Position numbers and translations under genes: made by a program
Assembly: GCA_945860265.1 (NCBI GenBank)
Contig: CAMAQF010000013.1
Coordinates: 1-64,000 of the forward strand
DNA from: Emticicia agri
GTDB taxonomy: Bacteria > Bacteroidota > Bacteroidia > Cytophagales > Spirosomataceae
Reading direction: 5' to 3'
Length of the DNA: 64,000 bases
In this document: one piece after another, positions 29,398 to 37,324 of the stretch
How positions within the stretch are numbered: the stretch's first letter is position 1
Layout of the letters: every line of letters begins with the position of its first letter
The notes under the pieces: model-generated
What the model was told of the DNA's origin: nothing
The model's database searches: none
Seen by the model: the letters and a program-made list of their open reading frames with translations, nothing else

Positions 29398-29576
29398 ATT
29401 TTTAAGGGTCATAATGATATGTTACCATACAGGGTTTAAACACTGATTTGGTCGAAATCAAATACTATATAATTTGAATTGTCCGACATTGTCCCCCTTT
29501 ATCTGACATTCTTGGCGGGATTCTTGGCGTATTAACATGAACAACTATTAATCTCCTTTGACTGCTCCACTATTAA

Positions 29577-29729
29577 CTAACCGACATAGTGTTGCGTGAC
29601 AACAGTGGTGGTGTGGCCCAAGTGTTCGGCAATATGTGTAAATCTACTGGCAATTAGTAAGCTTAAGCTACTTAAATCAAGAGTTAACAAAAGAATAATG
29701 TAATCGGCTAAACACTGTATCATAACACT
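29577..29729 (-). pseudogene. C-terminal remnant of a tyrosine recombinase/integrase
   Basis: Minus-strand translation ...ASRFTHIAEHLGHTTTVVTQHYVG*; contains LGH and the catalytic-Tyr TxxY motif. Confidence 0.75.
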
Positions 29730-29765
29730 TTCTTAATGTAATTTTGATCCAATTCACACGAATTA

Positions 29766-30866
29766 ATGAGAACTTCGAAACTAAAACTCTTGGTCATGAA
29801 AAACATACTTTTACTCGCTCTTTCCTTCCTGTTGTGCTTTCCCATGCTTGCTCAAAAGCTCAACCAAACGCAAATCATTGGTAGCCATAATAGCTACAAA
29901 AGTGCCATAGCACCCGAGATTCTTACTTACCTCCGTGGCATGAATGCCAAGACTGCCCAAGGACTTGAGTACGAGCATGTGCCACTTGAAAAACAATTGG
30001 ACATGGGTCTGAGAAACTTAGAACTTGATGTTTTTCACGACCCTCAAGGCGGCCGATATACGCAACCTAAAGGGATAGAAATTATCAAAAAAGGAGGAAA
30101 CCCCAACTTCACCTTTGACCTAGAAAATAAGTTGACTCTACCAGGCCTCAAAATGTTCCATGTGCAAGACCTTGATTTTCAGTCGCATTACCTCGTTTTT
30201 GCAGAGGCTCTTCAGGCACTCAAAAAATGGAGCAACGCACACCCAGACCACCACCCCATCTTTATTCTGGTCAATGCGAAGGATGATCCCATCCCAAATA
30301 CAGTTCGTCCACTTCCCTTCACCGCGACGGCCTTGGACAGCATTGACTTGGAAATCAGAACTCACCTCGGCTTGGAAAAGCTAATCATCCCAGACCAAGT
30401 AAAGGGAAGCTTTGCCTCCTTGGAGATAGGTGCCCTCAACGGCAACTGGCCAGCCCTAGACCAAGCAAAGGGTAAATTTTTGTTTGTATTGGACGAAAGT
30501 GAAGAGAAAATTAGAACCTATTTAACTAAAAAACCAGGCTTAGCCAATGCCGTATTTTTCGTCAACCTTAAGGAGGGTAACCCAGAAGCTGGATTCCGCA
30601 TAATCAACGATCCTGTAAAAAACGAAGCCTACATTCAAGAATTGGTACAAAAGGGCTATATGATACGTACCCGATCCGACTCGGGCACGGAAGAGGCACG
30701 TAACGAAGATTACACCCAGTTTGAAAAAGCAAAATCCTCAGGAGCTCAGGTCATCTCCACCGATTATTACCTCCCGTCCAAGCTATTCAAATCCACGTAC
30801 AAGGTGTCTTTTGAAGGAAACAAATTTGAACGAGCAAATCCAGTTCTCAACACAAGTAAAAAATAA
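29766..30866 (+). CDS. secreted phosphatidylinositol-specific phospholipase C1-like protein
   Basis: LNQTQIIGSHNSYKSAI...EYEHVPLEKQLDMGLRNLELDVFHDPQGGRY; signal peptide. Start may be ATG 29796. Confidence 0.85.
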   Translation: MRTSKLKLLVMKNILLLALSFLLCFPMLAQKLNQTQIIGSHNSYKSAIAPEILTYLRGMNAKTAQGLEYEHVPLEKQLDMGLRNLELDVFHDPQGGRYTQPKGIEIIKKGGNPNFTFDLENKLTLPGLKMFHVQDLDFQSHYLVFAEALQALKKWSNAHPDHHPIFILVNAKDDPIPNTVRPLPFTATALDSIDLEIRTHLGLEKLIIPDQVKGSFASLEIGALNGNWPALDQAKGKFLFVLDESEEKIRTYLTKKPGLANAVFFVNLKEGNPEAGFRIINDPVKNEAYIQELVQKGYMIRTRSDSGTEEARNEDYTQFEKAKSSGAQVISTDYYLPSKLFKSTYKVSFEGNKFERANPVLNTSKK

Positions 30867-30867
30867 G

Positions 30868-31415
30868 ATGAAACCTAAATTTTGGGTTTCAGTTGTACTT
30901 GGGACGGTTCTCCAATTTTATGGCAGTTCCGTTTTTGTGCAACACTACCCACCGATTGCCTAGCCTACACCCAATTTCATTTGCAGGAACTGATTCGTTT
31001 GTGGTTCCTCAAATCGGACTGGCACGAAGGCCTTGGGCTATTTAGAAATGCCCTCGATACCGCATCGCTACAGCAATGGGCTGCTTTACCTGCGGAAAAA
31101 AAAGAAGCATCCCTCAATTAGTTACTACTCGACAAAAAGACTCAGCCAACTGAGGATATTAAGGTTGGGAATTTGATAGAGGATTTTTACTTGATAAAAA
31201 ACGGAGGAGACCTGAGTAAGTCATTGATTCCTCAGGAACGATTAGCCGTTTATTCGCAGATCTTCCTAGTAAAAAAAGCAGGGAAAAAGAAATCAAATCC
31301 CCGTTCAAGTCAGCTAGCCGACTTTTTAAGCATCTTTTCCACCCTTATCCAAAGCTTGCCTTCGGACGATTTTGTTTTTGACCTCCACAATCTGGAAATC
31401 AAGAGAATCCAATAA
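30868..31415 (+). pseudogene. degraded gene downstream of the PI-PLC-like gene
   Basis: Start MKPKFWVSVVLGTVLQFYGSS... frameshifts early; the frame TQFHLQELIRLWFLKSDWHEGLGLF...EKKEASLN is cut by TAG at 31119-31121 and continues in frame LLLDKKTQPTEDIKVGNLIEDFYLIKNG... Confidence 0.65.
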
Positions 31416-31440
31416 TTAACGAGATTAAAAGAAGGGTATA

Positions 31441-31473
31441 AAAAAACCGATCGACAAAGCCGATCGGTTTTTT
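31441..31473. terminator. bidirectional intrinsic terminator
   Basis: AAAAAACCGATCG-acaaagc-CGATCGGTTTTTT. Confidence 0.85.
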
Positions 31474-31519
31474 TGGTAAAAATTAAGGTTTTCTATAAGT
31501 TATAGTAAGTGCTTATTAA

Positions 31520-33268
31520 TTAATAACCTGGGTTTTGAACTAGATATCCTTTTTCGTTAGAAGAACCATCGATAGCTCTCTGAGGAATAGGGAACAAACG
31601 CTTGTTAGGATCTGCACTTGTTTTACCGGTCCACGTTTTTTCGAACTTGCCAAAACGGATCTGGTAGTTTCTTCTGAACGCTTCCCAATACAATTCAAAA
31701 CCTGATTCTCTAAACAAGATATCTGTCGTTAGTGTAGTCAGAGCAGCTGGACGCTGACTTGCTCTGGCAGATCTTGAAGTTCTCAAGGTATTGACATCAG
31801 CCAAGGCACCTGCGTTGTCTCCATTTCTCAATTTAGCTTCAGCACGCATTAGGTAAATTTCACCCAAACGAATCAACACCAAGTCAACACTGCTGTAAGA
31901 ACAGCAATCTGGACCTGTACTGCTGAATTGGTACTTTGAGAATCTGTAACCTGTATTGTGCAAACTTCCTTGTTCTGTAAAGTCAACCTGCAAGTTGTGA
32001 TTTACATAAGTTCTGTTGGCACCGCTAGTTCTTGCGTTGATCACTGGATAGATTCTTACTTTGCCATCAGGACACAAGATGATTTTTCCACCAGCGTCTT
32101 TTCTTGGTCCCCAAATAACTCCACGAATGATACCTCTGTCAATTTGGAAAGACTTGGCATCCACGCAGTAGTATTGGTTCTCGTCGTTTGCAGGTGTAAT
32201 ACCTGTCAGGTTCTGCAGGTTTGCAGGAACCATCGTTTGTTTCATGCTAAAACGAGCATCTGCCACCGCTGGATCTACTGAACCGTAAGCATCTACCCAA
32301 GTTTGGTAGAAATCTGTCGTCATCGCTGCAGCATCTGTACCACGGGTGTTTGGAAATTCAGGTCGTGGAACCAAGTCGCCAGAGATGGACCAGTACTGCC
32401 ATCTTTGGTGCTCCGTCTGCAATACACCACGCTGATCCATCGCGAAGATAAGCTCTCGGTTGGTGCTGTTGTTGTCACCGAAAATATCGAAGTACTCAGG
32501 AGAAAGTGCATAGGGTCCTGCGATGATTTCGTTAGTGTACTTGATCACATTGTCCATATCTTCTTTTTTGAAGACAGGAGCTCCGTAAGGAGCACGATAA
32601 ACTGCAGCATTCAAGTATAATCTTGCCAATAGTGCTTTCACGGAAAACTGGTTTAATCGACCAGCACCTTTATCGCTTTTAATAAGGTCTCTTACGGAAA
32701 GCAATTCCGTTTCAAGGTAGGTAATTGCTTCCTGTCCTCTCAAGATTTCAGACTTATCGTTTGTAGCATTTTTCTTAAATACTAAGCCCCAGTTATCAAG
32801 AATCATCATGTTAATGTATGCCTTCATGGCAACCATCTCGTAAACTCCATCTTGAGCAGCAGTATTGCCTTTTTTAGCTTCCAATTTCAATCGCTCTTCT
32901 GCAGTCAAGGCACGAGACAAACCTAGGGTCATATAGGTCCAAGTATCACCTACTAGGCTATTACCTGGAGTAGTTAGGTGCTGGTGTACAGCAATGAACT
33001 TACCACCATCAAACCAGTCTCTTCCACCTCGGTAAGGCAGGATTGCTTCGTCAGAAGCAATTTCCTGAAGACCAAAATTTGCTGTGTGTAACCAAATCGA
33101 ACCTCTCAAAAAGCCGTATACCGGACCAATTGAACCACTTACTACTTCCGCCTGACCTGAACCCGTTAGGGATTCGTCAATGATATCTTCTTCTAGCGTT
33201 GTACACCCGAAAATTGTGAAGAAGAATACAGATAACGTCAACAATTTAAATACTAGTAATTTTTTCAT
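31520..33268 (-). CDS. RagB/SusD family nutrient uptake outer membrane lipoprotein
   Basis: Lipobox FFTIFGCTTLEED; SusD features LIRLGEIYLMRAEAKLRNGDNAGALADVNTLR and C-terminal FPIPQRAIDGSSNEKGYLVQNPGY. Confidence 0.94.
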   Translation of the reverse strand: MKKLLVFKLLTLSVFFFTIFGCTTLEEDIIDESLTGSGQAEVVSGSIGPVYGFLRGSIWLHTANFGLQEIASDEAILPYRGGRDWFDGGKFIAVHQHLTTPGNSLVGDTWTYMTLGLSRALTAEERLKLEAKKGNTAAQDGVYEMVAMKAYINMMILDNWGLVFKKNATNDKSEILRGQEAITYLETELLSVRDLIKSDKGAGRLNQFSVKALLARLYLNAAVYRAPYGAPVFKKEDMDNVIKYTNEIIAGPYALSPEYFDIFGDNNSTNRELIFAMDQRGVLQTEHQRWQYWSISGDLVPRPEFPNTRGTDAAAMTTDFYQTWVDAYGSVDPAVADARFSMKQTMVPANLQNLTGITPANDENQYYCVDAKSFQIDRGIIRGVIWGPRKDAGGKIILCPDGKVRIYPVINARTSGANRTYVNHNLQVDFTEQGSLHNTGYRFSKYQFSSTGPDCCSYSSVDLVLIRLGEIYLMRAEAKLRNGDNAGALADVNTLRTSRSARASQRPAALTTLTTDILFRESGFELYWEAFRRNYQIRFGKFEKTWTGKTSADPNKRLFPIPQRAIDGSSNEKGYLVQNPGY

Positions 33269-33301
33269 TTTTTTTTCGATTTTATAAATCTTGAATTGTA
33301 G

Positions 33302-36300
33302 TTAGAATGTTAGGTTTAGACCAATCAAGAAAGTTCTAGCCTTAGGGTAAGTAAATCGGTCGATACCGAATGTTTGAATACCACCAGAAGTTGAACCTGT
33401 GTTTACTTCCGGATCAAATCCAGAATAGTCTGTCAAAACGAATAGATTTTGACCAGTCACAGAGAATTGAATGTTCTGGAATGCTTTACCTAGGCCTACT
33501 TTACTTGGCTGTACGTTGTACGCAAGAGTGGCGTTATTCAATCGTAGGAAAGATCCATCCTCTAGGTAACGGGTAGACACAATGTTGGCGTTAGCTAAAG
33601 TTTCGGTAGGGTACTGCACTGCAAAGTCTGTAGTATTGTTGGACTGAGCCAATAACGCCTTTGGAAATAAGGTCATGTTTGTATGATTAAACACCTTGCT
33701 TCCAGACATTCCATTAAAGTTTAAGCCCAACTGGAAATTTTTGTAGTTGAAGTTGGAATAGAAACCATAGATTAATTTTGGTATCGCACTACCAACTACA
33801 GCTCGGTCATTGTCTAATACCTTGCCATCCTTATTTGTATCCTTGTACACACTGATACCATCCTTCATTCCTTCAAACTCGTACATGTAAAAGGCTCCAA
33901 TCGGCTGATTATTGATGTATCCGTTGATGGTAGCACCGGTCTGTCCAGAACCCTGAGCAGAACCCGTCACCAAAACAGCATAAGGAGAATCAACTACTTT
34001 GTTTTGGATATAGGTAACGTTACCTCCAAAATTGTAGGTAAATGAGCCCTTTGGGTCAGATTTGTAATCCAAAGCCAATTCTAGTCCGTTGTTCACAATC
34101 TTCATGTCTGGGATATTATTCCAAAATGTAGCGGTTGGCTGAATAGGGTCAGCTGGAACAACCTCCAAGAGAATGTTGGAAGACACCTTGCTGAAATAAT
34201 CCAAGGTACCTGTCAATCTAAAGTTGAACAAGGAGAAGTCAACACCAAAATCTAGTTGAGAAGATACTTCCCACTGTAAATCGGGGTTGGCCAATCGCGT
34301 ATATGTAATTCCGTAAGGATACTTGTCAATCGTAGTTGCTGCCGGATCGAGTGGATAGGTGTTAAAACTTCCTGCACCTGTTGCTAATCTGTTTTCAGAG
34401 AAACTTGCGAGGGTAATTTTTGAAGGAATTTCCTGATTACCTGTTACACCATAGCTTGCACGAACCTTCAAGTTATTGAAGAAAGAGTTTGCCATGAAAT
34501 CTTCGTTAGTCACGTTCCATCCCAAAGCAACGGAAGGGAAGTAGCCATACTTATTATTGGCACCAAACTTAGAAGAACCATCTGCTCTAAAAGTTGTTGT
34601 TACAAGGTACTTGTTGGCATATGCGTAATTCACACGGCCAAAGTAAGATTGCAATTCATTTCGTACCGCTCCAACACTTACAGCAGTTGGGAGCGTTACT
34701 GTGCTAGTCTGATCTTGGTATCTTGGCTCGATGTTGTTATTTACAAAACCCTGAAAAGAAATGGTCTTGCTTTCATCTCTCAAATCTTGGTAAGAGTGTC
34801 CTGCCAATAAGGTCAAATTATGAGACTTCGAAGACCAGTTATAGCTTAAGGTATTTTCTACGAGCTGGTTGGTGTTGGGATCAAAGATCGCATCCAAGGC
34901 ACCATTCGAAATATTGCCTTCGTTTACTACCGATGGAAATGGCTTGTACTGGATATCACGGTTGGTAGCAGAATAATCAACGCCAAAGTTCAACTTGTAT
35001 ACCAAGCCCTTCGCAAGCTGAAGAGAAGGAGAAATGGAGGCCAATATTCTGTTATTGGTTGCAAAGTCTTTGAAGATTTCATTTCTCCTCAATGGATTTA
35101 GCGAGTTGGTCGGTAAATCTGTTGGCTGGCCATTGGTGTACGCAGGAATCGTTGGATTCAAGGTGATCATGTCGCTGATCACAGAAGTAATCGCAGGACG
35201 CAAGTTCTCAGTACGAGAAGCAGTTAGGTTGTAGTCCACATTTAACTTACCATTTAACGCCTTCTGGGTGATGTTTAATTTCCCCGAGTAACGCTTCAAG
35301 TTACTGTTTTTCAAAATACCGTCCTGATCTTGGTAGCCCATTGAGGCAAAATAGGAGAATTTGTCACTGGCTGAACCACTTAAAGAAAGGTTTGCATTTT
35401 TAGCAATACCCACTTGGGTCAACTCGTCTTGCCAGTTGGTATTTCCATTCAAATCCACCAAGGTTCCACCTACTGCCTTTACCTGCTTACGGAAAGTGGC
35501 AGCATCAAATACAGGAAGCTGGTTTGGAAGGGAAGCGAATCCAGTAGACAAATTAAGGTTTACTTGACCCTTACCTGATCCTTTTTTAGTAGTGATTACC
35601 ACTACACCGTTGGATGCTCTCGAACCGTAAACCGCTGTTGCACTCGCATCTTTCAACACGTCAATGCTCGCAATATCAGCCGGATTGATAAAGTTTAAAG
35701 GGTTTGTCGCTACACCAGTAGAGGAGTTGTCCAACAAGAAGCCATCCACTACATACAATGGCTGGGTTCCAGAACGCAAACTACCAACACCTCGGATGAT
35801 CACATTTTGGTTAGCTCCTGGCTCACCACTTGTGGAGGTAATGGCAACACCTGCCAATTTACCTTGCAATAGTTCACCTGGGTTGTTTACTACACCCTTG
35901 TTAAAATTTTCACTTTTAACTGAGGAAATTGCTCCAGTAATATCTGAACGTTTTTGGATACCGTATCCAACAACCACAATTTCATTCAGCTCAGAACTGT
36001 CTCGCTCCAATTGAATCGATAAGGTAGTTAATCCATTTACTGAAACTTCCTTTGAGTTGTAGCCCAAATAGGAAATTACTAAAATGGCGTTTGTTGGTAC
36101 ATCCAAAGAAAATTTACCGTCCGAATCGGTAACAATACCTGTAGTAGTGCCTTTTACACGGATATTTGCTCCTGGAAGTGCCGCACCATTTTCATCAAGC
36201 ACAGTTCCTTTTACCAGTCCAAGTGGTGCATTTTTGTTGTTACTAACTTTACCCGTCGCTAGAGTTTGTTGGGTAAAAGTAAAGTTGAGGGTGAGCAGCA

Positions 36301-36346
36301 AACATGCCGTCATTAAACCCCGCCAAAAGCTTTTTTGAGCAATCAT
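33302..36346 (-). CDS. SusC/RagA family TonB-linked outer membrane protein
   Basis: Carboxypeptidase-like domain VKGTVLDENGAALPGANIRVKGTTTG, plug domain, SIDVLKDASATAVYGSRASNGVVVITTKKG. Confidence 0.96.
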   Translation of the reverse strand: MIAQKSFWRGLMTACLLLTLNFTFTQQTLATGKVSNNKNAPLGLVKGTVLDENGAALPGANIRVKGTTTGIVTDSDGKFSLDVPTNAILVISYLGYNSKEVSVNGLTTLSIQLERDSSELNEIVVVGYGIQKRSDITGAISSVKSENFNKGVVNNPGELLQGKLAGVAITSTSGEPGANQNVIIRGVGSLRSGTQPLYVVDGFLLDNSSTGVATNPLNFINPADIASIDVLKDASATAVYGSRASNGVVVITTKKGSGKGQVNLNLSTGFASLPNQLPVFDAATFRKQVKAVGGTLVDLNGNTNWQDELTQVGIAKNANLSLSGSASDKFSYFASMGYQDQDGILKNSNLKRYSGKLNITQKALNGKLNVDYNLTASRTENLRPAITSVISDMITLNPTIPAYTNGQPTDLPTNSLNPLRRNEIFKDFATNNRILASISPSLQLAKGLVYKLNFGVDYSATNRDIQYKPFPSVVNEGNISNGALDAIFDPNTNQLVENTLSYNWSSKSHNLTLLAGHSYQDLRDESKTISFQGFVNNNIEPRYQDQTSTVTLPTAVSVGAVRNELQSYFGRVNYAYANKYLVTTTFRADGSSKFGANNKYGYFPSVALGWNVTNEDFMANSFFNNLKVRASYGVTGNQEIPSKITLASFSENRLATGAGSFNTYPLDPAATTIDKYPYGITYTRLANPDLQWEVSSQLDFGVDFSLFNFRLTGTLDYFSKVSSNILLEVVPADPIQPTATFWNNIPDMKIVNNGLELALDYKSDPKGSFTYNFGGNVTYIQNKVVDSPYAVLVTGSAQGSGQTGATINGYINNQPIGAFYMYEFEGMKDGISVYKDTNKDGKVLDNDRAVVGSAIPKLIYGFYSNFNYKNFQLGLNFNGMSGSKVFNHTNMTLFPKALLAQSNNTTDFAVQYPTETLANANIVSTRYLEDGSFLRLNNATLAYNVQPSKVGLGKAFQNIQFSVTGQNLFVLTDYSGFDPEVNTGSTSGGIQTFGIDRFTYPKARTFLIGLNLTF

Positions 36347-36664
36347 AATTGAGTAGTAATTTGGTACTGAAATTATTTTGAGATAATAATTTACAAAACT
36401 ACCGCAAGTCTATTGCTTGAATATTAAAGCCACATTAAAAAATAATTAAGAATGCCCTTGAAAAATTAGCTTTGAGAGACCAATTCTGCTAAAATTGGCT
36501 CTCTCCAGACAATACAGGGATTATACTAGATACATTCGACAATTCATCCACCTTCCGAAATTAAGGTAAACGACAGTGCTCCCCTTTTCTTTTTTCTACC
36601 TGTCCTATAGTTTGATGGCTTTTAAACGTTTTAATTTTCAGAAAGATGGGAAGGTTTTTAAACG

Positions 36665-36692
36665 AAAAAAGTCACCATTTCTGATGACTTTC
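36665..36692 (-). terminator. terminator immediately downstream of the tRNA-Asn fragment
   Basis: Minus strand AAAGTCATCAGAAATGGTGACTTTTTT. Confidence 0.7.
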
Positions 36693-36697
36693 CTGTT

Positions 36698-36741
36698 TGC
36701 TCCCTCTCCTGGGCTCGAACCAAGGAACCCATGATTAACAG
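36698..36741 (-). pseudogene. 3' half of a tRNA-Asn(GTT) gene
   Basis: Minus strand CTGTTAATCATGGGTTCCTTGGTTCGAGCCCAGGAGAGGGAGCA fits the anticodon loop, 5-nt variable loop, T-arm and 7-nt acceptor strand exactly; no 5' half present. Confidence 0.9.
36730..36741 (+). repeat. right attachment-site repeat of the island
   Basis: CATGATTAACAG; 10/12 match to 29386-29397. Confidence 0.75.
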
Positions 36742-36874
36742 TCATTGGAAGTTAGAAACGGATTTGAATAATTATCGAAATTCCGATCTCTTCAAAACCA
36801 CTTGAGCCAAAACAAAAATACTTTTTGCCGAAAAACCTTTGGCCTTTTCACTTGAAAGTCTGATGCTCGTGTAA
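36742..36874 (+). pseudogene. 3' half of the split ABM-domain gene, with an extra nonsense codon
   Basis: (S)HWKLETDLNNYRNSDLFKTT*AKTKILFAEKPLAFSLESLMLV*; TGA at 36803-36805 (possibly a former TGG). Confidence 0.85.
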
Positions 36875-37001
36875 TTTTTTGAGCAAAAATTACGTTCAAT
36901 AATAGTCTTGACACGATTATCAAGATTTTACGATTACAGGATTGATTTTCTTCCTACAATTATTAATTTTTAGTAAGTTTATAATTTATATCTGAAGTTA
37001 A

Positions 37002-37214
37002 ATGAAAAAAATAGCAATTTTATCTCTTTTAGGAGTTATGGCTTTAACTCCTGAATTTTCGCAAGCATCTGATTATAATATTAGTAGTCTGAAAGAATCG
37101 AAAGAAATAAATGGCGGAGGTCGCAGAAAGAAGAATGGTTCTTACAGAAAGAAAAAAGGTTTTATGTGGGGAATATTCAAAGGCAAAAGCCAATGTGATT
37201 GCCCGAAACATTAA
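37002..37214 (+). CDS. small secreted cationic protein (70 aa)
   Basis: MKKIAILSLLGVMALTPEFSQASDYNISSLKESKEINGGGRRKKNGSYRKKKGFMWGIFKGKSQCDCPKH; signal peptide then a Lys/Arg-rich tail. Confidence 0.65.
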   Translation: MKKIAILSLLGVMALTPEFSQASDYNISSLKESKEINGGGRRKKNGSYRKKKGFMWGIFKGKSQCDCPKH

Positions 37215-37324
37215 ATAGTCGGCAGATTTCAGTAGGCAGTCCACATAATTTAGTTTATTACCAGTTCTTGTAGTTGCTAATTAAAAATTGCAAACTGAAA
37301 ATTGCCAACTGTGGACTTATAAAA

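Larger units (their letters stand above)
29398..36741. mobile_element. integrated ~7.34 kb genomic island, tRNA-Asn-type integrative element (decayed)
   Basis: Interrupts an ABM gene; flanked by an att-like 12-bp imperfect repeat; integrase C-terminal remnant at the left end, tRNA-Asn 3' half at the right end; internal sequence looks less AT-rich by eye. Confidence 0.85.

Noticed and set aside
30160-30963. Alternative-frame ORFs 30160-30384 and 30721-30963
   Set aside because: Overlap the PI-PLC-like gene in another frame; only the part after 30866 relates to the degraded downstream gene.
36698-36746. An intact tRNA-Asn gene
   Set aside because: Only the anticodon loop to the 3' end is present; the sequence 5' of it is coding sequence of the ABM gene, with no D-arm or 5' acceptor strand.
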